Shown here in pieces: positions 53,861-64,000 of a stretch of DNA of 64,000 nucleotides. The DNA is from Rhizoclosmatium globosum (Eukaryota; Chytridiomycota; Chytridiomycetes; Chytridiales; Chytriomycetaceae). A model generated the notes under the pieces. That model had not been told where the DNA came from. It saw nothing but the letters and a program-made list of their open reading frames with translations, and did not search any database. Position numbers and translations under genes: made by a program. The DNA is taken from positions 186,001 to 250,000 of the forward strand of contig MCGO01000047.1 in assembly GCA_002104985.1 (NCBI GenBank), read 5' to 3'. Each line of letters begins with the position of its first letter. Within the stretch, counting starts at the first letter, position 1.

Positions 53861-54900
53861 TCAACGCATACTTCTCGGTATGGTTCCACGCTGCGAAGCA
53901 GTATTCCCACTTTCTGGATTACAAGAATCTTTTTCTCCAATACTACCATTTGTTTTTGATCGCGCTTTAGAGCTCTTACTTGATGACGAAAAGCGCGAAG
54001 TAATAGTTGATAACACTGTCCCTTCAAACAAGCTTGAATGCAACCTTACAATTAAAATTGGAGTTACAACCATATCCAGAGCGACAAGAGTATGTGCAAG
54101 CACGTCTGCCCATTTTGGTGGATTCCAACCTTGTGGAAGAATTAAGGACATGAGGACGAGGATCGCGTCACATGTGTAACAGTTGCTGAAGGCCATTGTG
54201 AGCATGATGCAGCTGTTTAGGACTCTCATTCGTAGTTCTTCAGATCGCTGGCGACCGTCACTTTGTAAACCGATCGCGTTGGCTTGTTTCAGGGTTTCGA
54301 CGACGTGAAGATATGTTTTCCCGTAGAGATAGGCGAGGCCTCCGAACGCGAGAATCATGTATTGGATTGCGAGGACAAGAAGGGTAGGTGTTTGCCATGT
54401 TCCACCAGGTCTTCTGTAGTTGTATGTTTCCTTGTATGTGTTTTTGTTAGGGTCTACGTTGGGACAATAAAGTTGAGCTAACTCACAGATGTAACGCTGG
54501 CGATTATGACTGTTGTTATTGTCGCAGCTGCGTGGATTCCAAACCCGGCTGTATAAACGAAGGGTACACTTTCTTCATGGAAAACAAGCCAATATCGTTC
54601 TAACGCGATTTGAAAGTTCGCGCCAGCAACTGCACATCCAATTGGGAACCGCAAAGCTAGAAATAGTTGGTTTGGAAGGGAAGTAGTCGCGAACCATTCT
54701 GGACTAAACATTAGAGCTGCTATTCCGATGGAACAGCCAATTGATCCAACGACAATGAGAAGAAGTAGGACAAAGATCCACTTTCCAATCGTTGTACCAA
54801 GGAACCCGCTGCGAAAACCTGCCAGGTAGATTGCTATCGAAATAGAAAGCAAGCAGCCGAGGATGTTGAGGATCAGACTGGGGATAAGTGAGTATTCCAT
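53861..54900 (-). CDS. Seven-transmembrane receptor-like protein, copy 6
   Basis: Intact two-exon paralogue, start MEYSLIPSLILNILGCLLSI. Helix 3 reads NFQIALERYWLVFHEESVPF. Exon 2 starts ETYNYRRPGGTWQTPTLLVL. Helix 7 reads TPILIVRLHSSLFEG. The tail contains a serine run (RFSSSSKSSKARSKT) that could be phosphorylated. Confidence 0.8.
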
Positions 54901-55366
54901 TGTTTTTATGCTGATTTTAGGGAGTGCACCAAAGACAAAGGATTTGCACTTTGTGGTCATCCCATGGTCATCTTGGACGTCAGATAATCACCCATCATAA
55001 AATTCTGTTTATTTCCTATTCATAAATTCAGTTCATTACACTTTCTGTGCAACCAACTGAACAGTAGCGGACATGCCTTGGTGCATCTTTCCTTCACTTA
55101 CTTCATCACCAAGAGACACAATCTTCAGGCCAACCTCCGCCAACACATTCTTCAAAGCAACAGGATCAATACACAAGTCTGCATCTTGGGGTCCACCCGT
55201 TCCGCGTCCAATATTCTTTGGAGAGTAGTGTTCAAGGATAACCAAACCACCCGTCTTCAAAGCCTTTGCCGCCATTCCAAGAACCCTCTTTTCCAAGTCA
55301 CTTGGCAAGTGACACCACACCGAAAGCACACAGTCTAATTTGTCATCACCACCACCACTACCACTA

Positions 55367-57291
55367 CACCGCTAAACCACTGCCACTGAAAATCTGTAGG
55401 TCTTCAATCGGGAATCCACGGGAAATTTCAGTGGAGATTCTTTGGAATGTTCCACAGGAATTGTTACAGAATGTGCACCCACAGAATTCTTTCGAAACCA
55501 ACCACAGGAATTCTGTGGGTATTCCGTCGGTAATCCATGGAGATTCCTCACAGAATTCCCACGGAACGCTGGAGATCCGTGCATGCCTTCCGCCCCTTTC
55601 TTCCTTCCTTCATATTACAAATAATGAGTTATGCATAACAATTGAGGTTTATTTGAGAACGAGAAAAAAGGCAAAGAGCCACAAAGACAATGAACTCATC
55701 CCTCTCCCTTTGTCCAGACGCAAAGTACTCACTAAAGCAGCCATTCGCACCCAGAGGCCACTATCAGTATGAAAACAGAAGCGAACGTTACCTTTACCAG
55801 AAGTAGTTGCGTAAAGCGTCACATAACGAACCAACTGTTTTGATTTGTTCTTGCCGAATGATTTCTCCACAAAAAGAAGCAGACGAAATTTAATGTGTCA
55901 CGCTATGGCTGAGATGCAAAGAGAAATGAAAACGCTTTTTTAATAGATCAGGAGTGTATCGAACGGTGTGGGACTCCTGCGAGATTCGGAATGAGAGTAG
56001 TATGAGAGAAGAGGACAATCAACAAAACCTGAAAGTTTTTGGGTTCACAAGCAGCTATACGTATGGGTGCATTAGTTGCAACTTCATCTCGTTGAGCTGG
56101 GCGAATAGGATAGAGCAAGATAACTGTTGAGTACGTGCCTGAATAATTCAGTCGCATGTGTCTAGGAACGCTCATGACAACTTACTTGATCAATGAGCAC
56201 AGCCAGTATTACCGATATCACATTACGCTGTCAGACTGTCGGATTTGAATGCGAAAACTTCTGTGACTGCAATGTTCTTGTTCGAGACTACTCCTCAAGT
56301 TTGCAGCCGTCCTTTGGAAACTGGATTAAATTAGTTCAGTCGGGAAAGAAATCGAAGAAGTGAGGAAGTGAAGTACTTTACTTCTTCGTGCCATGTCTTG
56401 GAGAGAAAGGGTTTGATCCACATATTATATATTGCGGGCAATGGTGAGGAGCGCTATCTAAATTCCTGAGAATTAAAAAAGCAAATACTGAAAGCCACAC
56501 CTTGTACCAAAGACAGTTAATCCGCGGTGATGAGCCTTCACATTGTTATTTAAAATGAAAACAAGCAGGAACGGAGGAGTTACTCACAAGCAGCCCATTC
56601 GATAGATGCGAGACAAAACAATGAACTCTTCGTCCAAAGCACAAGAGACTGGTTGTTTGCAAAGGGTGTTGGACTTTCGGAGAGGGTTTTGAATGTGTGT
56701 TTGAAGAGAAAAAGCGCAGAGGAAGATAAGTAAATCCCAGAGTAAATCCTTTGCAAAAGACCCGACAATGGATGGGATTTGTCTTCGAGTTTATGCAAAA
56801 ATAATTTGTGACAAAGTGACTGTGAAGGGGTTATGGATGTTGGGAATTAATGCAGCATTCAACAGCAACATGCGTCCTTTGTGGCGCTTGGCATTTGTCA
56901 ATGGATCTTGTAAACATATCTTGAATCTGCCTTCAATAACATAAAACTATTTTATAGTCTTTAAATATTAGCTGCAGACAAGTATTTAAGCTTCCTCTTT
57001 TGCATTCCGAGAATCTGGTTCATCTGGGAGGGATCTGGTCTTCCAGTTACATGGTGGCGGGAACAAACCCTGGTCATGCACCTTTTAGAGGAGATATTGG
57101 TGGTTCTGTGGGTATTCCGTGGGAATTTCCTGTGGAACGTCCCAAAGAACATACTTTTGGCATTCCTACGGAACGTTCCTTCGGAATGAACACAGAACGA
57201 AGTTCTGTCGGAATTCAATGGAGATTTACGACAGAATACCTGTCGAACACCCATTCTGTCGGTATTCCACAGAAATAGTGGTTTAGCGGTG
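55367..57291. mobile_element. 1,925-bp TA-flanked inverted-repeat element
   Basis: Perfect 15-bp terminal inverted repeats, CACCGCTAAACCACT at 55367-55381 and AGTGGTTTAGCGGTG at 57277-57291, flanked by TA at 55365-55366 and 57292-57293. Both subterminal regions are packed with variants of TTCTGTGGGTATTCCGT and GGAATTC-type motifs (for example 55511-55527 and 57104-57120). No transposase frame is recognisable, so it seems non-autonomous, though the interior holds short unassigned frames. Its ends share TACACCG with the 427-bp element at 8287-8713. Confidence 0.92.
56193..56363 (+). CDS. Small cysteine-containing ORF inside the element
   Basis: A 56-residue frame starting MSTASITDITLRCQTVGFEC and ending VQSGKKSKK, with four clustered cysteines (CQTVGFECENFCDC). 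It is the most protein-like frame in the element interior. No family is recognised. It could be one exon of a passenger gene or chance. Confidence 0.25.
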   Translation: MSTASITDITLRCQTVGFECENFCDCNVLVRDYSSSLQPSFGNWIKLVQSGKKSKK

Positions 57292-57592
57292 TACCAAGAC
57301 TGGAAACCTTGTCCAAGTCAACAACCTCAGTCGTAACAAGTTCTCCAACACCGTTTTCCGTTGCCAACAAGGCCGCCTTTTCAAGACCGACTTTGCTCAG
57401 GTCGATACAGTGGACAGTGTGGCCCAGCTTCGCAAGGAACACGGCGTTGCGGCCCTCGCCCTCGCCAAGGCTGAGAACCCTGGAACAACGTGGCAGCCGA
57501 GATACCTGCGACGCGAGGAAGTCGTTGGGCGCCGTGCCGTACAGGAACCCGGTGGCGGGGTTGTAGCGCGTGTCCCAGAACTCGGCATTCAT

Positions 57593-57948
57593 CGTTGCTT
57601 TGCTTTGGTTTGGTGTTTCGGGGAAAGATTTCTTAGCCTTTTTCGCTGAATTCGTGGATCTTGAGTCGCATAAATCCCTCGCATTTGAAATGAATCAAAT
57701 CGCCGCAAATTGGTGCATGCAATGAATCACAGATCTTAATAATGACAATGAGGCATGAATAATACCATGATTCATCTAAAAGCCAAAACAACCAAGTTCT
57801 TGCTGATTCAAAATTGAGTTTCTAGATTACCACCAGTATACATATTCGACACCAGTATATGTTTGGAGGATAAACCAAATTGATTGATCTCACAGCTACA
57901 CCGAAACTGCTTTCTTCCCTTCTCCATGGTTTCTAAAGTCTATTTGAA
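57593..57948. other. Intergenic region between divergent methyltransferase genes
   Basis: About 356 bp, AT-rich, upstream of both the interrupted methyltransferase and the ATPSCKMT-like gene. Short direct repeats are visible (CACCAGTATA twice near 57830-57860). I see no RNA gene. Confidence 0.5.
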
Positions 57949-58772
57949 ATGCCTCATACACCACCCTCCACCACTACCACTACCACCACCACCACCACCG
58001 AACCAATCACAGCCACCGCCGCCAAAGTCGGCATCGCATCAATCCTCGCACTCAACGCCCTCTTTGTCCCATTTATCCTCGGCTCAGTCCGAACCAGAGC
58101 AATTCCCTTCGTTGTCACCCCGGATTCCCGCACAAAGGCTATCATGAACACTCTAGCGACGCATCTGAAGCCTGGTCGACGGGTAAAACTGCCCCTTTGT
58201 GGATACTACTAGTGGCGCGATGCTTAACTTGGGTTTTAATATGACAGGCGTTTGTGGATATTGGATCGGGGGATGGTCGGGTTGTGATGGCTGCGAAACG
58301 GTATTCAGTGCCGTTGCCTTCTCACTCGACACTATCGCATGTTCCACTGTTTAATCGGTGTGTGGGTGTGGAAGTTAATTCGGTGCTCTTGGCTGTCAGT
58401 CACGTTCGTGCCACTATCGATTCCATCAAATCGCTTGTTTCGAAACGGGTCGATTCTTCAGAACGGCAATCTGTATCGTTTGTTAAACGAGATATGTGGA
58501 AGTTTGATTTATCTGGGTTTGATGTTGTAATGGTGTTTGGGGATTTGAGGTTGATGGTGAGAGCTTTTTCTTTAAGTTATTCCAGCGTCAGTGTTAACAA
58601 CTAGATATTTCGATAGCCTTTGTTTCGTGAGAAGTTTGAAAAGGAGTTGCGCGAAGGGTCTCTTGTCGTCTCAAATCGGTTTGCGATTCCTGGTTGGAAT
58701 CCCATCAGTTCTGGAGACGAGTTTTACGTCTATCGCGTTGAGAGAGGCCATCAAAATAATCTAAATAAATAG
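57949..58772 (+). CDS. ATPSCKMT: FAM173/ATPSCKMT-type lysine methyltransferase
   Basis: Mitochondrial inner-membrane methyltransferase; characterised relatives methylate a lysine of ATP synthase subunit c or ADP/ATP carrier. Start MPHTPPSTTTTTTTTTTEP, a Thr-run leader, then one transmembrane segment (VGIASILALNALFVPFILGS). The family motif is PFVVTPDSRTKAIMNTLATH, followed after an intron (about 58183-58247) by FVDIGSGDGRVVMAAKR. The SAM fold continues with GVEVNSVLLAVSHVRATIDS, RDMWKFDLSGFDVVMVFGDL and, after a second intron (about 58557-58616), FEKELREGSLVVSNRFAIPG. About 20 extra residues (YSVPLPSHSTLSHVPLFNR) sit after motif I. The stop is at 58770-58772. Confidence 0.84.
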
Positions 58773-58905
58773 AAATATAAAGCGGATTCAACAAGGCACT
58801 TTCGACGGGATCTTGCAATGAACAGGAACTCCAACTCAATTACGAAAAAACTCTGGAAATCAGATAGAATGCATGACCATTGATACACTTTTAATACATA
58901 TAACT

Positions 58906-61152
58906 CTAATCATCAAACACAACAGTCCCCCTCATAGTCGTAACACTCTTTACACTCGCCCTGCCCCCACCACCATGCACAACAGTCACAGGCTTCATCT
59001 CTATATACTCCAACCCTCCTTCCTCCCCGCTCGGCGGGGGTATTACAGCCAGCATACCCGTAGAGAGTGTTGCAGACGATGTGGTTGTAACAGGCAATGG
59101 AATCCACGTATCAGGTGTATAATTCGTTGCTTGTTTCCATTGCACGACGCCGGCTGGTGTAGTAGAAATAGGTGTGACGGCGGTTTGAGGGATGGATGTG
59201 GATGTGGGGATCGGGGATTTCCCGCTTATACTGCGAGTTTGTTTTCGGTGTGTTAAGCCAGATGTGTTTGCGGGGGTGGAGGATGAGGATGTGTCCGGGA
59301 TGGGGACGGAAGGGACTGTGAGAGAGTATTGGTATAAACTGCCGTTGCTGTAGTTACTCCTCGTATCTTGGTGGATGATGGTTGGGACTGGAGCTGCAGG
59401 CGATAATAGGATTTGGGGTTTATCGCTCCCGGTGGAATGGTTACTCCTCGTGTCGTGGTGTACGACTTCATAGAGTGATGTGGTGTTTTTCGGGGGTGTG
59501 GGTGTGACTGGTTTTGATGAAGATATAGTGGGAGCTGTGTGTTGGAAAGTAGAAGCCTTTACAGTTTCTTGGGCGACAGAGCGGGTCCATTCTTGGAATC
59601 GTTGGTTGTATAATTCTTCGTCACGTGTATTGTAGTTTGTGGCTGCGGGATTATCGGAGTCGAGAGAAAAGCGACGGAAATCGTCTATTTCTGGCTGGTT
59701 GCTAGGGATTTGGTTGCGGTCTGAGATGGAGCCTTGGCTCATGGGAGTTGTTTTTGAGGGAAATAGGAGTACGCGATATCGGCTAAAGGTAAGGATGGTC
59801 ATGAGAATATTAAGGGCAGTAGCGAAAAAGAGGAGTTGGGACGAGGTGGAGAGGGAAAAGATTGGGTCCAAAGGCGACACAAAGAATCGTTGGTTTGGTT
59901 TTAGGCTTTGTGGAGCTGGATTTGTGTTGAGAGGGTCCTTGTATATCGCAAGGATTGCAAATGCCAGACTTAAAATAGAGGCGATTTCTGTTCAAAGGTG
60001 AGAAAGTGTCAATTTGGAGTCATCTTTCAAGTGAGCTAAGTTCTAACATACCACCCAACAGCTGAAGGATAAAAGACCCGCCCAACATACGCTTGCCTGT
60101 CTTGTTGATTGAATTGTAATACTTTTCCGGAGTCTCTGTTTCCCTTCCTTCCTCTTTCGTGAATTTGAAAAGCCATCGCATACTGCCGCCCAGTTTTTTG
60201 GTAGGAGACAACGAAGACTCTTGCTGAAACTGCAATCCAAATTGCCGGCGCCGTCGAGTCAATCCAAATCGAGATCCGGACTGAGCAGCTTGGATCATCG
60301 ACACACCAAGCATCATTGCCGCCAGTGACACCACATGAAACAGTATTGATATGATCTGAAGTACTCCTGTGAACATAAAAGTGGAGCATGCTGAGCCCGG
60401 CAACTAAAAAAGAAAGGATGAGAAGGGCTTAATTTAAGGTGATGGAAGGATGGCCGATTGAAAATCAAAAAGCCTTTCCATATGCCGATGGCTTTTGTTG
60501 TACATGAGGATAGACAGCTTACCCTATTAAACGAGCAGTACTCAGCCACTGAAATACAAGTCTGTGTACGGTTCCAGTTGACGTTGTACACACCCCCACC
60601 ATTGAACCCTGTGCCCGACCACCCACCACCGTTCCAACTGCCTCCCACATTCGCACCCCCGTTCCAGCTTCCGCCGATATTAACTCCGCCGTTCCATGTG
60701 ACTGATTTGTTTGTCGATTTGAGGGCGTAGGTTGCGCAGACATCTCGAAAGCCGAAGGCGTATCCAAGTTGGACAATGACGACTGTTGGGTCTGAGGGCA
60801 GGATGTCGTCCATTGCGACTGGCCAGGACGGGTACGAAAGGTTGTAGGCAGGAACGAGGCTGTTGTCGGGCCTTGCGATGTAGTAGAGGGGGGTACTAGT
60901 GTTGGTGGTGGTGGTAGTGGTAGTAGGTGGCAGGGTACTAGTACTAGTAGTGGCAGTTGTAGCAGTCCCAACCACCGATGTTACACCACCTTTCTGCGGC
61001 TTCTGATCAAACTGCGGCGGTTGAACTGAAACAAGCGGCAGTGCGTTCGATGTCGCAACGAGCCGTGGAAGAAGCGTCGCTATAATAAGCGTAACCAAAA
61101 TCGGAACGCCAATCAGAAGATGAACGACAAATGGAAGGCGGATGCTGTCCAT
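58906..61152 (-). CDS. Multi-pass membrane protein with Asn/Gly-rich ectodomain, unknown function
   Basis: Start MDSIRLPFVVHLLIGVPILV; the first helix acts as a signal anchor. A large loop follows with Thr runs, several N-glycosylation sequons and tandem NGG..GGSW units (about 60590-60700). Then come two to three hydrophobic segments (TFMFTGVLQIISILFHVVSL and MLGGSFILQLLGGML; later IASILSLAFAILAIYKDP and SSQLLFFATALNILMTILTF). A long cytoplasmic tail rich in Ser, Thr and Pro ends TTMRGTVVFDD. Introns lie near 60404-60520 and 59990-60050. The layout of one helix, an ectodomain and about three helices recalls Sur7/PalI-type fungal proteins, but no diagnostic motif was found. Confidence 0.6.
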
Positions 61153-61386
61153 TCAAAGTGGTGGTGGTTGGTTCAAATGAGAGTTGGTGAGTGAAGGTGA
61201 TTGGTGGCAAATTTGTTGAAAAGGGTTAAACAGAAGAAAGAAAGAAAAAGGGAGAGAGGGAAGGAGAGAGGGATATCACTCTCTCGTTTAGTACAAGTTT
61301 AGTATAATTTATTTAATCTATTTTAATTACTAGTTTGGAAGAGAGGAAAGCAAAAAAGAAAGAGAAAGCTGAAAAGACACACCAAA
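61153..61386. other. Shared 5' region with purine-rich tract
   Basis: Divergent promoter region between the membrane protein and Spa2, containing a GA-rich tract (about 61228-61275: GAAAGAAAGAAAAAGGGAGA and similar). The tract lies upstream of both starts. Confidence 0.55.
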
Positions 61387-64000
61387 ATGTCCTCAACTGG
61401 TGATCAATACATCACTTTGCGGACGTTTCTCGGAGCAGACTTTCTCGATTCGCCCGAGGGATCCGAGGCAAACTCCGAAGCTTCGAAGGAACGCATGGGC
61501 CGTCTGAACCAGCAGCAGTTTACCGTCTTTACTGTTGATGTCATTGATGAGATCCTGCGAAGGAAAGAAGGCCCAAATGGTGCGTGCTTGTCTGCTAGTG
61601 CCTGTTGTTACTAGATAGTACTGCTAGTTACAACTAGTAGCTAGTATCTGGTAGTGCAGGATCGAAATAGGGACTAATTACCCTCCTTGACAGCCCCTTC
61701 ATCTCTCCTTCCTCGTCAGGACTTTCACCCAAAGCGAAACGCAACAAGAGCGAAACTGTCTTCATTGGCCATCTTCAACTTTAGGAAAATGGCTGCAGAT
61801 GCGTTCTTTGAGCTCGAGAGGCGGTATCCCAATTTAGTGAATGAGGTGAGATTTCTGGCTGACTGCTGCGAAGCGGGGACTACGGATTTTAAGTTGATCG
61901 TATCATTGTTATGTTGTCATTGATTTGCATGGTTTTGGAATGCTGGGAGGGGATGGTCGGACTGCTCCTTCACCGTACATGTGATCACTAATTACCACAT
62001 CACCTCCATCAGTACCCTCGTCAACAAAAGTCAACAAGACCTCCATCTTTCCCACAGCAAAATACCCCCCGAGCCAACCCCGCTCCCCTTCAACAGCCAC
62101 CCCTTCCAACACCCCAAACCCAACAACAGCCCACAACCACAACTCAATCCACACCAAAACCACCCGCAATGACCACCCGCCAACCAACAAACCCCTCCAA
62201 ATCAATCGAAGAAATCCTCGCAGGCCTCGGCGACCTCGTCTCCCCCACCTCCCGCACACCCCTCACAGGCGCCTCAGCCGCCGCCGCCGACGCAACCTCC
62301 ACAGTCCTCCGCGACGCCATGGAACGCATGCGAAAGGACAACGCCGCAAAACAAGAATCCCTCACCGCAACAATCACATCCCTCCAAGACAAACTCGCCG
62401 AAACCCAACGCGACATGGACCTCACCCTCCGCGACGCCCAAGACCGTCTCACCGAGCTCGAAACCGTAAAAGAAGAAGTCTTCCGCCTCCAAGAAGTCCT
62501 CGCGGAGTCCAACGCCGAGTCCCAGGGGTTGCGCAAGGAACTCACCGCCGCGCAGAAGATGGCTTCTGATGCGGTTGCGGAGGCTGCGACGCTGCGGACT
62601 GAGATGAGTTTGTTGAGGCAGGGGAATCAGGATACGGTTTCGGAGGTGTCTGCGGCGAGGAGGGAGCTTTCTGAGGCTAAGAAAATGTATTTGGATGCGC
62701 AGGGGGAGGCGACGGGGTTGAGAGGGGAGGTGGATCGGTTGAAGGCGGAGTTGGCGAGTGTGAAGACTTTGCATGCGAGGCAGGTTGCGGATTATGCGGC
62801 GTTGAAGGCGGATTATGGGGATATTAAGGGGCATATTTCTGATCAGGCTGTTGTGAGTGCTTCTCTTTTTTTTGTGTTTCTTTGTGGGGTTGCATGGAAC
62901 TTAATTTTGACTTTGTCGCAGTTGTTTGGAGAAGTGAGGACAGAGACTACTTCGTTGCTCGCGGAAGTCAAGTCTATGAGTGCGAGAAATGCGGAACTTC
63001 GTGCACAGAATGAACAGCTTGCGTTAAAGAACGAAGATGGAATCAAAATGGCGGATGAACTTGCTCAGAGTTATGACGATATTGTCCGCAACTTTGAGGC
63101 CCTCAAGAGTGAGAACGAAGGACTGCGAGAGCAAGTTCAGCAATTAATGGCGAATGGAGGAGGGGGTGGAGGTGGTGCTAGAGGATTTGGAGGTCTTGGT
63201 GGTGTTGCAGGTGGCGAAGTTGTCCTTCCAAAGATGGCACCTCTTTCCCACGATGGTGTATTGGATATGTCAGCTGCACAAGCATATCAATCTGCTGTTG
63301 AGAATCTTCTTCGTGCCGTCAGGTGACTCATTTTATTTTGCAAGGAAATATCTCAACTGTGTCTCCCTTTAATACAGAGTCGACTCTTCCGCAGTTCTCC
63401 CCGCCCTCAAATCTATTATTTCAGCTTGTAAACAAGCAACGGAATCCATTGAAGACTTTGAAACAACCCACTACAAAAACCAACCCTTCGCAAAAGAACA
63501 AGACCTCGACGATGCCAGAGCCCAGTTCAGCAAATCCATGACAGCCCTTATCGCCGCCACAAAGACGCACGTCTCCCGCGGAAATGCAGCCGAAAAGGTG
63601 GACGCCGCTGTAGCAACCATGACCGAAACCCTCTCTAGAACCGCACAACTCGTGAAAGCCAAATGCGCCGACGAAGGAGCCGACGAAATCCTGTACGAAA
63701 AGATCCAACAACTCAAAGACCTCGTCGAAACCAACACAGTCCCCATCGTAGAAGGAATCCAGGCCTTGCTATCAACAATGCGCGGGCCCTCTGGAAGCCC
63801 GGCGTTCCTGAAAGACATGAACAGTAAAGTCTCGGCCATCAGTGTGATTGTAAAGTCGATTCTGAAGGCATCTCAAGTTGTGTTCTCGCAAATGAGTGAT
63901 GAAGATGAATTCAAGGTCGAGTGTGAGGCGGTCTTGAATTCGATGGCGAATACACGAAAGAGGCTGGAGGGTAAGATGGGAGAGTTGAGTAAAGATGTGG
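61387..64000 (+). CDS. SPA2: Spa2-family polarity scaffold, 3'-truncated by window end
   Basis: Polarisome scaffold acting at growth sites. Exon 1 (61387 to about 61579) and exon 2 (about 61693-61845) encode two Spa2-homology (GIT) repeats: MGRLNQQQFTVFTVDVIDEI, then PRQDFHPKRNATRAKLSSLA and MAADAFFELERRYPNL. Exon 3 (about 62012) begins with a Pro/Gln-rich linker, then a long coiled coil (ETQRDMDLTLRDAQDRLTEL onward) interrupted by an intron at about 62851-62921. A Gly-rich hinge (NGGGGGGGARGFGG) follows near 63170. The last exon (from about 63379) starts a helical C-terminal domain (SSAVLPALKSIISACKQATE) that runs off the window still open. Confidence 0.88.

Larger units (their letters stand above)
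55036..57592 (-). pseudogene. Class I SAM-dependent methyltransferase split by a TA-flanked element
   Basis: The N-terminal part (57592 to 57294) reads MNAEFWDTRYNPATGFLYGT with the SAM-binding motif VLSLGEGEGRNAVFLAKLGH and CIDLS. It is cut at VDLDKVSSLG. The C-terminal part (55364 to 55036) reads DDKLDCVLSVWCHLPSDLEK, then LKTGGLVILEHYSPKNIGRG and ends QLVAQKV. Removing the element plus one TA joins the parts in frame through a Gly/Ser loop (GSGSGGG), giving a normal protein of about 207 residues resembling bacterial-type small-molecule methyltransferases. As it stands the gene is interrupted. Confidence 0.85.

Noticed and set aside
55365..57293. The 1.9-kb element acting as a clean intron
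   Set aside because: GT and AG dinucleotides exist at the borders, but the resulting joins leave the methyltransferase out of frame.
61909..62834. Minus-strand Arg/Leu-rich frames
   Set aside because: Antisense of the Spa2 coiled coil; no independent support.

Overview
The window is nuclear DNA of a flagellated early-diverging fungus, most likely a chytrid. Evidence: compact genes with short GT-AG introns; fungal signatures (a Spa2 polarity scaffold, a Zn(II)2Cys6 cluster); axonemal genes found only in lineages with motile flagella (CFAP58, DRC12/CCDC153); and enzymes unusual for Dikarya (alkylglycerol monooxygenase, the B12 chaperone GTPase MMAA, a GH46 chitosanase). No phage, plasmid, CRISPR or bacterial operon structure is visible.

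Layout. 1-12.97 kb: 3' end of TRAPPC10; a Nudix hydrolase; an AGMO-like monooxygenase; glutamate 5-kinase; a small SRPBCC-like gene whose 3' end is interrupted by a 427-bp TA-flanked inverted-repeat element; a HAD phosphatase; asparagine synthetase. 13-23.5 kb: two pirins, ribosomal protein S10, CFAP58 and a proline-rich protein read divergently from CFAP58. 23.5-25.5 kb: five tandem ~396-bp units with pol III A/B-box-like sequence. 25.7-38.9 kb: a WW protein with a duplicated flanking domain, a BET double-bromodomain protein, a RasGEF, a coiled-coil kinase between direct repeats, DRC12 and ZNHIT3 (divergent, 56 bp apart), and an RNF220-type RING ligase that appears fused to a Zn2Cys6 domain. 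ZNHIT3 and RNF220 share one palindromic TTATAA as overlapping stops.

39.17-43.67 kb is a degenerate Ngaro-type tyrosine-recombinase retrotransposon with A1-ORFs-B1-A2-B2 split direct repeats, beside a tRNA-Asn. 44-46.5 kb: TIPIN and a GH46 chitosanase. 46.6-54.9 kb: six paralogous seven-helix receptor genes, two frameshifted, with MMAA among them. 55-57.6 kb: a methyltransferase gene split by a 1,925-bp TA-flanked element whose precise removal restores the frame. 57.9-64 kb: an ATP synthase c-subunit-type lysine methyltransferase, an unknown membrane protein and the 5' part of Spa2.

The genes do not form one pathway. They are housekeeping and cell-biology genes among which several transposable elements have recently moved; two elements sit inside coding sequence. 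Exon boundaries were inferred by eye from splice motifs, frame and family similarity and may be a few bases off. No database search was run.
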